Shown piece by piece: positions 17,486 through 26,556 of a stretch of DNA of 64,000 nt. The stretch is from Streptomyces novaecaesareae. Lineage in GTDB: Bacteria > Actinomycetota > Actinomycetes > Streptomycetales > Streptomycetaceae. The position numbers were made by a program, and so were the translations under genes. The DNA is taken from assembly GCF_000716875.1 (NCBI RefSeq), contig NZ_JNWQ01000085.1, positions 1 to 64,000 on the forward strand. The letters are read 5' to 3'. Position 1 is the stretch's first letter; every line of letters begins with the position of its first letter. The notes beneath the pieces were generated by a model that worked only from the letters and a program-made list of their open reading frames with translations, ran no database searches and had not been told where the DNA came from.

Positions 17486-17561
17486 GTGGGTGTAGCTCAG
17501 TTGGTAGAGCACCTGGTTGTGGTCCAGGTGGCCGCGGGTTCGAGTCCCGTCACTCACCCCA
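17486..17561 (+). tRNA. tRNA-His (GTG)
   Basis: A complete cloverleaf. The acceptor GTGGGTG pairs with CACTCAC, and the D-loop is GCTCAGTTGGTAGAGC. The anticodon loop is TTGTGGT with anticodon GTG, and the T-loop GTTCGAG is conserved. CCA is encoded at 17559-17561. A G at 17485 opposite discriminator C fits the G-1 identity base of tRNA-His. It lies between orn and a thioesterase gene and is followed by a strong terminator. Confidence 0.97.
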
Positions 17562-17563
17562 GA

Positions 17564-17609
17564 GCCCGAGGGGCCGATCTCTTCAAGAGGTCGGCCCCTC
17601 GGGCGTTTT
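17564..17609 (+). terminator. Strong intrinsic terminator after tRNA-His
   Basis: A perfect 14-bp stem, GCCCGAGGGGCCGA (17564-17577) with its complement at 17591-17604, is followed by GTTTT. The 13-nt loop can itself pair as CTCTTCAAGAG. It starts three bases after the tRNA CCA. Confidence 0.92.
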
Positions 17610-17704
17610 CGCGTTCCTTCAACTGCCGCCGGTGGTCCGGCTTTTCCGGTCGACCTCCGGGCGACCCCTGCCGCCGGAAGCTACCGGCTAGTAACATCGT
17701 CGCC

Positions 17705-18151
17705 ATGACCACACCTACGATCGGCCAGATGCTCGACGCCACCGTGCCGATGGCGCACACCCTGAAGCTCGAGTACCTGGAGACCACCCCGGAGCGCGCC
17801 GTGCTCCGGCTGCCCGACCAGCCCGCGTACCACAACCACGTCGGCGGCCCGCACGCCGGCGCGATGTTCACGCTCGCCGAGTCCGCCAGCGGCTGCATCG
17901 TGCTCGCCGCCTTCGGCGAGCAGCTGTCCCGGGCCGTGCCGCTCGCCGTCAACGCCGAGATCGCGTACAAGAAGCTCGCCATGGGCGAGGTCACCGCCAC
18001 CGCCGTGCTCGGCCGCCCGGCCGCCGAGGTCGTCGCCGAGCTGGACGCGGGCGGCCGCCCCGAGTTCCCCGTCACCGTCGAGATCACCCGCGCCGACGGC
18101 GCCGTCACCGGTGTGATGACGGTCACCTGGACCCTGCGCCCCAACTCCTGA
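17705..18151 (+). CDS. Hot-dog-fold thioesterase-like protein (DUF4442/PaaI type)
   Basis: 148 residues of a single hot-dog domain. The central helix segment HNHVGGPHAGAMFTLAESASG is typical of PaaI/DUF4442 acyl-CoA thioesterases, with the strand-rich C-terminal half VTATAVLG to GVMTVTWTLRP. Substrate unknown; acyl-CoA hydrolysis is inferred from fold. ATG 17705. It stands alone between the tRNA-His terminator and a second hairpin. Confidence 0.82.
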   Translation: MTTPTIGQMLDATVPMAHTLKLEYLETTPERAVLRLPDQPAYHNHVGGPHAGAMFTLAESASGCIVLAAFGEQLSRAVPLAVNAEIAYKKLAMGEVTATAVLGRPAAEVVAELDAGGRPEFPVTVEITRADGAVTGVMTVTWTLRPNS

Positions 18152-18155
18152 CCGC

Positions 18156-18202
18156 CGCACGGCCGGTGGCCCCGGGAACACCACCTCGGGGCCGCCCGTG
18201 CG
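18156..18202 (+). terminator. Two-part hairpin after the thioesterase gene
   Basis: The outer stem CGCACGG/CCGTGCG (18156-18162 and 18196-18202) encloses an inner stem GGCCCCG/CGGGGCC (18168-18174 and 18187-18193). It begins 5 bp after the stop. No T-run follows. Confidence 0.65.
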
Positions 18203-18260
18203 ATGACTGTCCGTGACGGTCGGCGTGACCTCACCCCCCGTCCGCTCGTTCTCAACTCAC

Positions 18261-19154
18261 ATGCGAGCCAATCACGCGACCACGCGCCGGGAACCCGCCC
18301 CCCGCGGCGGCGGAGCCCGGCGCGGGATCGCCCGGTGGCTGCCCCGGCCCCGGACCCTCGCGGCCGGCGGGGCCCTGCTCGCTCAACTCTGGGGCCTCGG
18401 CGCCCCGGGCGCCTACGCGGCGACGGCCGACCCGCTGCCGGAGCCGGCCCGGGCCGCCGTCCGACGCGCACCGCACGGCGCGCCCGCGCTCGACCGGTCG
18501 ACGCTCGACGGGCCCACCCTCGACGGACAGTCGGCCGAACGCCCCCTCGGCCAGGGGCAGTCGGCGACCGGGACACCGGACCGCTCCCCCGTGCTCCACG
18601 GAGCGCCCGTCGGCGGCGAACCGCTCGAAGGGGCCACCGACGCGATCGGCGGCACCCTGCAGGAACGGATCCGAGCCGGCGAACTGCCCCTGCCCGGTCA
18701 GCAGGCGGCCGTCCCCGACGCCTTCGCGATCGCCTCCGGCCTGACCGGCACCGCCGCCGCCCAGCGCCGGCCCACCGAGGCCCGCACGCGCCGGGAGGGC
18801 GAGCCGGCCGGGCTGCCCGCCACCGGCCGGACGCACCCCGGCACCGTCCGCTCCGCCGATCCGCCAGGGCCCGGGACCGCGGAGGCTCCGCCGCTCCAGG
18901 AGGCGGCGGCCACCACCGACACCGCCACCGCAGCCACCGCCGACCACGACGGCGCGGCAGCCACCCCCGCCACCGTTACCGCACCCGGCGGCAACGGGAC
19001 GCCCGAGACGCTCGCCATCGCCGACACCGCCACCGCCACCCCCGCGGCCGACGGCTCCGCCACCGCGACCGCCGTCCTCGCCCCCATCGCGGCCGGGCTG
19101 CTGCTCACCGGGGCGGCCATGTGCAAGCATCGCGGACTACCGCGCGGGCACTGA
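18261..19154 (+). CDS. Exported Ala/Thr/Pro-rich protein with C-terminal membrane anchor
   Basis: 297 residues. A twin-basic N-terminus precedes a hydrophobic stretch ending GAYAATADP, a plausible signal peptide. The middle is Thr/Ala/Pro/Gly rich and probably disordered. A final hydrophobic segment, TAVLAPIAAGLLLTGAAM, with basic tail KHRGLPRGH fits a C-terminal anchor; no LPXTG sortase motif is present. An earlier GTG (18213) is in frame, but neither start has a good Shine-Dalgarno. Function unknown. A long antisense frame overlaps it, but export signals at both ends favour this strand. Confidence 0.6.
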   Translation: MRANHATTRREPAPRGGGARRGIARWLPRPRTLAAGGALLAQLWGLGAPGAYAATADPLPEPARAAVRRAPHGAPALDRSTLDGPTLDGQSAERPLGQGQSATGTPDRSPVLHGAPVGGEPLEGATDAIGGTLQERIRAGELPLPGQQAAVPDAFAIASGLTGTAAAQRRPTEARTRREGEPAGLPATGRTHPGTVRSADPPGPGTAEAPPLQEAAATTDTATAATADHDGAAATPATVTAPGGNGTPETLAIADTATATPAADGSATATAVLAPIAAGLLLTGAAMCKHRGLPRGH

Positions 19155-19308
19155 GCGGGCACCGAGCGGGCTTTGAGCGGGCCGGCTCCAGGGGTGGCCC
19201 CCATCACCAGGTGGACGGCACGGCGTACGGCTCGGTGTGCAGCTCGGCGTCGACGGCGGGCCGGAGCAGGCGGCGAGCGGCGGGCGGCGAGTGCCGGCGG
19301 GCGTCCCG

Positions 19309-20226
19309 TCAGCGGAAGACGCCCGGGGGCGGCTCCGGGGAGGGCGCGGCCGTGGCGTCCGTCGCCGGGGTGGCTCCGGCGGCGAAGTCGGTGAGGGCGC
19401 GGCCGTGTTCGACCCGGGCGTGGGCGGGGTCGGAGGCGGCGCGGCGGGTGAGGTCGGCGGTCGGAAGGGGGGTGTGGGCGGCGGCCAGCACGAGGTTGCC
19501 GAAGCGCTTGCCGCGCAGCACGGCCGGGTCGGCGATCAGGCAGAGTTCCGGGAAGACCGCGCCGAGGGTGGCGACCTGGGAGCGGGCGAAGGGCAGGGCG
19601 GCGCCGTCGGCGATGTTGGCGGCGTACCAGCCGCCGGGGGCGAGGGCGCGGGCGGCGAGGGTGGTGAACTCGACGGTGGTGCAGTGGGCCGGGGTGCGGG
19701 CGCCGGAGAAGACGTCGGTGATGACCAGGTCGACGGTGCCCTCGGGGGTGCGTTCGAGCACGCTGCGGGCGTCCGCGCCACGCACCTTGATCTGCCAGCC
19801 GCGGTCCAACGGCAGTTCGGCGCGGACGAGTTCGGTGAGCGCGGTGTCGATCTCGGCGACCTGCTGGCGGGAGCGCGGCCGGGTGGCGGCGACGTAGCGG
19901 GCCAGGGTGAGGGCGCCGCCGCCCAGGTGCAGGACGGTCAGCGGGCGGCCGGGCGGGGCGACCAGGTCGATCAGGTGGCCGAGCCGGCGCTGGTACTCGA
20001 AGCCGAGGTGAGTGGGGTCGGCGAGGTCGACCAGGGACTGCGGGGCGCCGTCGATCAGCAGCGACCAGGCGGCGGGGCGGTCCCGGTCGGGGCGCAGTTC
20101 GGCCAGGCCGGAGCCGACGGGGCGGGTGAGCGGGCCCTGGGCGTGGGTGCGTCCGCCCGCGCCGGTGGTGTCCGCCGTCTCGCTGCCGCGGGCGGCCCTG
20201 CTGTTGCTTCGTCCCATGTCGGCCAT
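19309..20226 (-). CDS. Spermidine synthase-like methyltransferase-fold protein
   Basis: 305 residues, Rossmann-type fold of the spermidine synthase/SAM-methyltransferase group: SLLIDGAPQSLVDLADPTHLGFEY resembles the spermidine synthase N-terminal strands, VLHLGGGALTLARYVA is the nucleotide loop, and VDLVITDVFSGARTPAHCTT is the acidic post-II motif. Streptomycete proteins of this group often lack clear polyamine partners, and none is seen here, so the substrate is unknown. Start ATG 20226 (or 20217). The C-terminus is Ala/Pro rich. Confidence 0.78.
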   Translation of the reverse strand: MADMGRSNSRAARGSETADTTGAGGRTHAQGPLTRPVGSGLAELRPDRDRPAAWSLLIDGAPQSLVDLADPTHLGFEYQRRLGHLIDLVAPPGRPLTVLHLGGGALTLARYVAATRPRSRQQVAEIDTALTELVRAELPLDRGWQIKVRGADARSVLERTPEGTVDLVITDVFSGARTPAHCTTVEFTTLAARALAPGGWYAANIADGAALPFARSQVATLGAVFPELCLIADPAVLRGKRFGNLVLAAAHTPLPTADLTRRAASDPAHARVEHGRALTDFAAGATPATDATAAPSPEPPPGVFR

Positions 20227-20355
20227 TATCGCCGCCGCGCGGGACGGCCCGGCGGGTCGGAGCCGCGGAGCCACAGGTCAGGGGCGTGCCGGGGGGATCC
20301 GGCCGGAGGGGCGAGCCGTGCTCACCGGCCCGGCGGGATCCGCGCGGCACGCCCG

Positions 20356-20868
20356 CTAGAACGGGCCGAGGCCGCCCGCGGTGAGCGTGCAGGCGGCCTC
20401 GCAGAGGGCGGAGCGGAGCACCCAGGCGTCCGTGGGGCGCGCGGCGCGGCCGGCACCGGAGGGGGGGATCACCCAGCGGGGGTCGGTGGGGGCCGGGACG
20501 AGGGCGCCCGCCGTACAGGAGCTGCCGGGCAGGTGCCAGGTCTCCCAGGTGCCGGCCGGGACGAGGAAGACGACGGTGCTGCCGTTGCGGCTCTGCAGCA
20601 CGGCCCCGCAGGCGCGGCGCAGTCTCAGGATGTCGACGGCTTCCAGGCCGTGCCGCAGGGCGACCGTCACGGTGTCGCAGCCGGTGACGAGGGTGCCCTC
20701 GTCGGGGGCGGTGCGCTCGCGCCGGGGACCGCCGCAGGGGGCGCGGCCGCCGTCCACCGGGCCCCGGCCGGGGATCCGGTCGTCGGCGGGGTCGGGGAGC
20801 AGGGCAGGGGCGGCGCCGGCGAGCACTCCCCCGGGGACGGGTCGGTACTTCGGCAGTCCGGTGGCCAT
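20356..20868 (-). CDS. Conserved actinobacterial protein of unknown function
   Basis: 170 residues. ATG 20868 is preceded by AGGAGGG at good spacing, which is the main evidence for this start. The C-terminal half has GAVLQSRNGSTVVFLVPAG and RWVIPPSG, a pattern shared with the protein at 28952-29509 (GPVASHRGRTLLFVQPG and RWIIAPED), so the two look like distant paralogs. Streptomycete relatives are sometimes labelled primase/polymerase-like, but I see no catalytic motif that supports this. It is divergent from the HTH regulator at 21134. Confidence 0.72.
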   Translation of the reverse strand: MATGLPKYRPVPGGVLAGAAPALLPDPADDRIPGRGPVDGGRAPCGGPRRERTAPDEGTLVTGCDTVTVALRHGLEAVDILRLRRACGAVLQSRNGSTVVFLVPAGTWETWHLPGSSCTAGALVPAPTDPRWVIPPSGAGRAARPTDAWVLRSALCEAACTLTAGGLGPF

Positions 20869-21133
20869 CGTGGGCCCTCCTGTACCTCGTCGGATCCGGA
20901 AGCACAGCCGCCCGGAGGGGCCACCGGACTGGGACGGGCCGGTGGCGACGGCCTTGGCTTTCCACGTATCAGGAGAACGCGGCGAAGACACGTCAGGCCA
21001 CGGGGCGCATTACAGCAAGGCATGGCATTTCATGGCAGATATCCCGCAACATAGCCCGTTTTACCCGAGTTTGTCATCAAATCCCCCACAAACCCAATGT
21101 GTCCGCCCGGTGACTCCGAGTACTCTCGGCGCC

Positions 21134-22771
21134 ATGGCAGCCACCCCACCGGCCGAGCCGAACCGACCGTCCCCCAACGCCGTGATGCGCGCGCTGCGCG
21201 GCGACCGCTCCCCCGGCGAATTCGCCATGGCGGTACGCCGGGCCGCCCGCGAGATCGGCGAGCACGTCTCCTGCGACGCCCGCTACGTCGGGCGGGTCGA
21301 GTCCGGTGAGATCCGCTGCCCCAACTACGCCTACGAGCGGGTGTTCCGGCACATGTGGCCGGGCCGCACGCTCACCGACCTCGGCTTCGCCCCCCGCGCC
21401 GCCGTCCGCCGCCGCCCGGCGGACGGCGGCGGACGGGCCGAACCGCCCCCGCTCCACCCGCCGTTCCCGCCCCTGCCCGCCCCGCGCTCACCACTCTCCA
21501 CTCAACTCCCGTACGCTGCCTCGCCGTACGCGGATCCAACCGTTCCGGACGGGCCCCGATGGCCGCGTCCCGGCGCGGTGCCCCGGGGGCCCGATGGATC
21601 GCCCTATCTCGACGAGGAGAACGACGACGTGCGTCGCCGTACGTTCCTGGCCGGCGGCACCACCGCGCTGGCCACCGTGATCGGCATCGACCGACCGGCC
21701 GCGGCCGCCGGTCGACAGGCCGGTACCGACGGTGCCTCCGGTGCGCTCACCGGCCAAGGCACCCTTCCCGGTGCGGAGTTCGCCGCACCGTCACTGCTCG
21801 CCACCGAGTCACTGCTCGCCACCGACCGGGTGGTGCCCGGCCGGCCCGGGCCCGTGCCGACCCTGCGCAGGGTCGGCGCCGCCGAGGTACTCGGAGTCGA
21901 ACAGGCCGTCCGGGACATCCGGCTGGCCGACGACGCACACGGCGCCGACGCCCTGTACGAGCTCGCCGGGCAGTCGCTGCGCAACGCGTACGTCCTGCTC
22001 AACGAGGGCGAGTACAACGCCGAGACGGAGCACCGGCTCCAGGCCGGAGCGGGCGAACTCGCCATCTCGGTGGGCTGGTTGGCCCACGACTCGAACCGGC
22101 TCGCGGACGCCCGCTCGTTCTACGCCGAGGCACTGGCCACCGCCCGGATGGCCGGGGACTCCGCGCTGGAGGCGCACGTCTTCTGCAACAGCGCCTTCCT
22201 CGCCCGGGACGCCGGCCGCCCGCGCGAGGCGCTGCGTGCCGCCCAGGCTGGGCAGGTCGCCGCCCGGGAGCTGGGCTCCGACCGGCTCCTCGCGCTGCTG
22301 GCCATGCGCGAGGCCGGCGCCTGGGCCCTGCTGCAGGACCGCACCTCCTGCGAACGTGCGCTCGGCCGGGCGTACGCACTGTTCGACCGCGGCACCGCCG
22401 AGGGCGATCCGGAGTGGATGTCCTTCTTCGGCGAGGCCGAGATCGCCGGCCTCCAGTCGCAGTGCTGGTCCGCGCTCGGCGACTGGGACCGCGCCAGCGA
22501 GCAGGCCGGGCTGGCCATAGCGCTGCAGAAACCGCACTTCGTCCGCAACCGGGTGCTGTACACCGCCGAGCTGGCCCACGACCGGCTCGGCCGGGGGGAC
22601 CTGGCGGGCGCGGCGCACCACGGCTCGTGCGCCGTCGCACTGTTCGGCGACGTCCGCTCGGCCCGGATCCGGAGCATGCTGGCGGACACCGCCGAGCGGC
22701 TGCGCCGGCACGCCGTGGTGCCCGAGGTGCGCCGGTTCCTGGCCGAGTACGACCGGGCGGCCGCCGCCTAG
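21134..22771 (+). CDS. HTH/TPR-type streptomycete regulator
   Basis: 545 residues. Residues about 15-80 (SPGEFAMAVRRAAREIGEHV, CDARYVGRVESGEIRCPNYA) form an XRE-like HTH. A Pro-rich linker is followed by RRRTFLAGGTTALATVIG and then a helical repeat region (about 250-540) resembling TPRs, with repeated Ala/Leu/Tyr positions. This architecture is common among streptomycete regulators with no assigned ligand. An in-frame GTG at 21629, preceded by GAGGAG, could start a shorter product carrying a twin-Arg-like segment at its N-terminus. It is convergent with the phosphatase gene across a perfect palindrome. Confidence 0.8.
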   Translation: MAATPPAEPNRPSPNAVMRALRGDRSPGEFAMAVRRAAREIGEHVSCDARYVGRVESGEIRCPNYAYERVFRHMWPGRTLTDLGFAPRAAVRRRPADGGGRAEPPPLHPPFPPLPAPRSPLSTQLPYAASPYADPTVPDGPRWPRPGAVPRGPDGSPYLDEENDDVRRRTFLAGGTTALATVIGIDRPAAAAGRQAGTDGASGALTGQGTLPGAEFAAPSLLATESLLATDRVVPGRPGPVPTLRRVGAAEVLGVEQAVRDIRLADDAHGADALYELAGQSLRNAYVLLNEGEYNAETEHRLQAGAGELAISVGWLAHDSNRLADARSFYAEALATARMAGDSALEAHVFCNSAFLARDAGRPREALRAAQAGQVAARELGSDRLLALLAMREAGAWALLQDRTSCERALGRAYALFDRGTAEGDPEWMSFFGEAEIAGLQSQCWSALGDWDRASEQAGLAIALQKPHFVRNRVLYTAELAHDRLGRGDLAGAAHHGSCAVALFGDVRSARIRSMLADTAERLRRHAVVPEVRRFLAEYDRAAAA

Positions 22772-22789
22772 GACGGGCCCGGGCCCGTC
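22772..22789. terminator. 18-bp palindrome between convergent genes
   Basis: GACGGGCCCGGGCCCGTC is a perfect palindrome filling the gap between the regulator stop and the phosphatase stop. It can fold as a hairpin in both transcripts and probably acts as a bidirectional terminator. Confidence 0.65.
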
Positions 22790-23444
22790 AGTGCCCGGCG
22801 TTCAGGCCGTCCAGGTGGGAGAGGTCGTTCCAGATCTCCACGGCCGGGGCGCCGTACTCCCAGGACAGGACGCAGAGCGCGGCCGTGCCGAGCTTGAACC
22901 GCTGGGCGAACTCGGGCGGCAGGCCCAGCCAGCGGGCGGTCAGGATGCGCAGCAGGTGGCCGTGCGCGAACAGGACGACGTCCCGGTCGGCGCAGTGCAT
23001 CTCGGTGGTGTCCGGCTCCGGGACGCCGTGCTCCTGGTTGAGGTCGGCGAGGAAGGCGTCCACCCGGGCGGCCACCTCGGAGAGCTTCTCGCCGCCGGGC
23101 ACGCCGTCCCGCCAGATCAGCCAGCCGGGGTGGTCGGTGGCGCGGATGTCCACGCCGGTGCGGCCCTCGTACCGGCCGTAGTCCCACTCCATCAGCTCCG
23201 GGCGGTCCACCGCGCGGTCGCCGAAGCCGGCCAGCGCGCAGGTCTCCTTGGCGCGGCCGAGCGGGCTGGTGTAGACGAGCGCGTCCGGCAGCCCGTTCCA
23301 CGGGGCCTTGGCGAGGCGGGCGCCGAGGGCCCGGGCCATCGCGCGGCCGTCCTCGGTCAGCGGGATGTCGGTGCGGCCGGTGTGTCGGCCGGTGGCGGAC
23401 CACTCGGTCTCGCCGTGGCGGACCAGCACGATTCGGGCGGGCAT
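22788..23444 (-). CDS. Histidine phosphatase (phosphoglycerate mutase-like)
   Basis: 218 residues. The RHG catalytic motif LVRHGETEW is at the N-terminus. An active-site Glu lies in [10 protein letters not shown], and the second His in [13 protein letters not shown]. All core residues of the branch-1 histidine phosphatase fold are present. Substrate unknown; phosphosugar or non-specific acid phosphatase are both possible. ATG 23444 has GAGGAG upstream. It is divergent from the nuclease operon. Confidence 0.9.
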   Translation of the reverse strand: MPARIVLVRHGETEWSATGRHTGRTDIPLTEDGRAMARALGARLAKAPWNGLPDALVYTSPLGRAKETCALAGFGDRAVDRPELMEWDYGRYEGRTGVDIRATDHPGWLIWRDGVPGGEKLSEVAARVDAFLADLNQEHGVPEPDTTEMHCADRDVVLFAHGHLLRILTARWLGLPPEFAQRFKLGTAALCVLSWEYGAPAVEIWNDLSHLDGLNAGH

Positions 23445-23677
23445 GGGGGCTCCTCGCAGCGGGGCGGTGGCAATGGTCGGTCTCACCCTTGAGCACCGGG
23501 TTCCATGATCCCTCACCCGGGCGGCGGACACGATCGCGGGCCGGTGCGGCCGGCCCGGGGCGGGCCCCGGCGGCCCCGGGCAAGACCCCGGGCAAGGCTG
23601 CCGGCCCGGGGCCGGGCGGCCGTGAACAGCCGATCCGCACCGCGTTGTCGGACCCGGATGCGACACTGGGCCGCACC

Positions 23678-24943
23678 ATGAACGTCTCGACGAACGTCCC
23701 GCTCGGCGGGCCCGCTGAGCCGCTCGCCCAGCGGCTCGCCGAGCTGCGCGGACCGGCCCCGCAGCGCAGTCTGAACGCCCGCTCCCTCGCCGCGCTCGCC
23801 GCCAATCCGGGCTGCCACCGCCGCGCCGTGCTCGACGCGGCCGGGGTGGACAAGTCCGTGCTGGCCGCCCGGCTCGGCCGCCCCGCCCCCTTCGGCCAGT
23901 CCCCGTTCGCGATCGCCCGCGGCGTGATCTTCGAGTCCCGGCTGAAGGCGGACGACTACGCCCCGCTGCTGGAACCGCTCCGCCGCCACCTCGGCGTCCC
24001 CGCGGACGGCCACACCCCGCTGCTGGTGCCGGACCTGCTGCAGCGCTCCGGCCCGGCCGTCCGCGCCGACCGGACGGCCCAGGCGCTGGCCCTGGCCGCC
24101 GCCGACCCCGAGGCCTGGACGCTGCTGGACCACCCGCTGCTGCGCCTGGACGTGGCCGGCAGCACCGCCTACCTGGAGCCGGACGCGCTCGTGGTGCACG
24201 GCGGGCGGTGCACGGTCGTCGAGATCAAGTCCTTCCCGGTGCTGGACGGCAGCGCGGATCCGGCCAAGGTCGGCGCCGCCGCCCGGCAGGCCGCCGTGTA
24301 CGTACTGGCGCTCCAGCAGGCCGCCGCCGCGGCGGCCGGGCAGCCGCTCGCGGACGACCCGTACACCGAGCAGCGGCTGCCGGGCAGCCCCCGGACGAGC
24401 GTGCTGCTGGTCTGCCCCAAGGACTTCGGCAACCGGCCGACCGCGGTCACCGTCGACGTCCGCCGCGAGCTGGCCACCACCCGCCGCCAGCTGAGCCGGA
24501 TGACCGGCATCGGCCGGCTGCTGGACGCGCTGCCGGCGGGCGCGGACTTCGACCTGGCGGCCGAGGAGGACGGCGCCCCGGCCCGCAGCGCCGAACAGCT
24601 GGCCGCTTCGGTCGAGGCGGTGCCCGCCGCGTACAGCCCGGACTGCCTCTCCACCTGCGAGCTCGGCTTCCACTGCCGTGCCCAGGCCCGCTGCGGCGAC
24701 CGGGTCGAGCAGCTCGGCCGGGGCGTGCGCGGCGAGCTGGGCAGCATCCGTACGGTCGCCGAGGCCCTGGCCGCCGCCGGCCCGAGTACACGCACAAGCA
24801 CGGTCACCGGCACCGGCACGGGCGACCAGGACGGCGCCGGCGGCGCGGACGACGCGGCGGAGCGCCTGGCCTACGCGGCGGCCCTGCGCGCGGAGGCGCT
24901 CGGCGCCCCGGCGCCCGCGCGAGCACCGGGGACGGACGCATGA
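23678..24943 (+). CDS. PD-(D/E)xK nuclease with Cas4/Dna2-like cysteine set
   Basis: 421 residues, first gene of a three-gene operon. The nuclease core is Asp169 (EPDALVV), then Glu182-x-Lys184 (VVEIKSF), followed by a Gln/Tyr helix [13 protein letters not shown], as in RecB-family exonucleases. Cys46 near the N-terminus plus Cys323, Cys327, Cys333 and Cys339 near the C-terminus resemble the one-plus-three Cys ligand pattern that holds a 4Fe-4S cluster in Cas4, AddB and Dna2. No CRISPR is nearby. ATG 23678 was chosen by codon use. Its stop overlaps the next start (ATGA). Likely role: single-strand DNA exonuclease/endonuclease working with the helicase two genes on. Confidence 0.8.
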   Translation: MNVSTNVPLGGPAEPLAQRLAELRGPAPQRSLNARSLAALAANPGCHRRAVLDAAGVDKSVLAARLGRPAPFGQSPFAIARGVIFESRLKADDYAPLLEPLRRHLGVPADGHTPLLVPDLLQRSGPAVRADRTAQALALAAADPEAWTLLDHPLLRLDVAGSTAYLEPDALVVHGGRCTVVEIKSFPVLDGSADPAKVGAAARQAAVYVLALQQAAAAAAGQPLADDPYTEQRLPGSPRTSVLLVCPKDFGNRPTAVTVDVRRELATTRRQLSRMTGIGRLLDALPAGADFDLAAEEDGAPARSAEQLAASVEAVPAAYSPDCLSTCELGFHCRAQARCGDRVEQLGRGVRGELGSIRTVAEALAAAGPSTRTSTVTGTGTGDQDGAGGADDAAERLAYAAALRAEALGAPAPARAPGTDA

Positions 24944-26556
24944 GCCTGCTCACCACCCTGGCCCGGCTGGAAGCCGTCCGCAGCGGCCGGGCCGAACCGC
25001 TGGCCACCGTCCGGCACCGGCACCTGTCCGACCGGCCGATGGTGCTGGTCCCGCTGACCGCGGCCGGCGAGTCCGGCGCGCCGCTGGCGGTGATGCTCGG
25101 CACCGACCGGGACGCGCCCCGGCTGCACCTGGTGCCGCAGCCGCTCAACCGCACCCTGCGGTTCGACTTCCTCGCCGAGCTGGCCGCCGACCTGCTGCCC
25201 TACCTGGAGTCCTTCGCCGACGACGTCGAGCAGATCGAGGGCTCAGAGAAGGACCCGGAGACCGGCGAGAAGACCCAGGTGTTCCGCGAACTGTGCGCGG
25301 ACGCCCCGCAGCTGATCGTGCCCAACGGCGCGGGCGTGCACCACCTCGCCCTGATCGGCCGCTCGACCCGCTTCCGCCGCACCGTCGAGGACAACGAGCC
25401 GGGCCCCTACCCGGCGCCGGTCCGGGTGCCGCTGCTCGGCCGCTGGCTGACCCACCTCACCGACCGCGCCCAGGTGCCCGGCTCCAGCCTGCTGCTGCCG
25501 ATGACCGGCCTGCTGGCCCGGCACTGGGCCACCGGCCAGAGCCACCTGGAGGACCAGCACCTGGCCGCCCGGCTGGCCTGGCACCGGCCGCCGCCCGGCC
25601 TGACCGGCGCGGAGGCGGCCGAGCTGGCCGAGTCGGCCCGGGACGAGCACGGCCAGCTGCTGCACCCGCCGGCCGGCCCGGCCACCGACCCCCGCTTCGA
25701 CGAGTCCGTGCTCGCCCCGGCGATCACCCGCTACGACTCCGCCGTGGGCGCCCTGCAGCACAGCACCGAGCAGCGCGACGAGGCCGCCGCCGAGCGCGCC
25801 CGCGCGGCCGTGCGGGCCGCGGTCGAGCAGCTGCAGGCGGTGCTGACGGCCGTCCTGCTGCCCACCTGGCGGGACGTCTGGCAGGGCCTGGACCTGCTGC
25901 GCACCCTGCCGCCGGCCGGCCACCTGGAGGAGCGCTGGACCGGCGACCGCTGGTCCTACACCGGCCACCGGGACCGCCTGGCGGCCGGCGAGCCGCCGCA
26001 GCCCCGGCAGGACGACGCCGTCACCGCCGCCCGAAAGCTCGCCCAGCGCGAGCGCGAGCAGGCCCGCCTGGACGTCCAGGAGGCGCTGGACGACCCGCTG
26101 GCGATGGCCGAACACCGGCTGGCCGGCGAGGCGTTCAGCGGCGTGGTGACCGAGGTGGTGCCGGACTGGGACACCACCGGCCGCTCCCCCAAGCCCCGCC
26201 CGCTGGTCACCCTGCGCACCGCCGACCGCCCGCACGCGGACCTCGGCAAGGAGGTGCACCGGGTGCACGGGCCGTCCGCACAGAAGGCCGAGGTCGTCGC
26301 GGTCGACGCCGCCGAGGGCACCGTCACGCTGCGGGTGCTGTCCGGCATGGGCCGCAAGAAGGAGCCCGAGCCGGGCAGCCTGCCGGAGCCCGGCGAGCCG
26401 GTGACCTTCACCCTGTTCGAGTTGACGGTCCGCCAGTCCGCGCCGCTGCCCGAGCCGGACGACACCCCGTGGACCCACGGCGGCCCGCCCGGGGCCGCGC
26501 CCGCACCCGCCCGTTCCACCGCCGAAGACCCGTCCGCCTCCGAGGAGTGGGAGTGA
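24940..26556 (+). CDS. Unknown protein of the nuclease-helicase operon
   Basis: 538 residues; family not recognised. The N-terminal 330 residues are mixed alpha/beta, with DRPMVLVPLTAAG and FRFDFLAELAADLLPYL-like segments and a helical, acidic centre. Residues about 390-510 are strand rich, with FSGVVTEVVPDWD, LVTLRTADRP, VVAVDAAEGTVTLRVLSGMG and FTLFELTV, reading like a small beta-barrel of the kind inserted as domain 1B in Upf1/Dna2 helicases. Start and stop overlap both neighbours, so co-translation with the nuclease and helicase is likely. An adaptor or DNA-guiding subunit is inferred, not shown. Confidence 0.72.
   Translation: MSLLTTLARLEAVRSGRAEPLATVRHRHLSDRPMVLVPLTAAGESGAPLAVMLGTDRDAPRLHLVPQPLNRTLRFDFLAELAADLLPYLESFADDVEQIEGSEKDPETGEKTQVFRELCADAPQLIVPNGAGVHHLALIGRSTRFRRTVEDNEPGPYPAPVRVPLLGRWLTHLTDRAQVPGSSLLLPMTGLLARHWATGQSHLEDQHLAARLAWHRPPPGLTGAEAAELAESARDEHGQLLHPPAGPATDPRFDESVLAPAITRYDSAVGALQHSTEQRDEAAAERARAAVRAAVEQLQAVLTAVLLPTWRDVWQGLDLLRTLPPAGHLEERWTGDRWSYTGHRDRLAAGEPPQPRQDDAVTAARKLAQREREQARLDVQEALDDPLAMAEHRLAGEAFSGVVTEVVPDWDTTGRSPKPRPLVTLRTADRPHADLGKEVHRVHGPSAQKAEVVAVDAAEGTVTLRVLSGMGRKKEPEPGSLPEPGEPVTFTLFELTVRQSAPLPEPDDTPWTHGGPPGAAPAPARSTAEDPSASEEWE

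Noticed and set aside
18252..19130. Minus-strand ORF (292 codons) opposite the exported protein
   Set aside because: It is a Gly/Arg-rich shadow, while the plus strand shows a signal peptide and a C-terminal membrane segment.
23678..24943. Cas4 of a CRISPR system
   Set aside because: No cas1/cas2 or repeat-spacer array in the window; the linked helicase and unknown gene point to a Dna2-like grouping.
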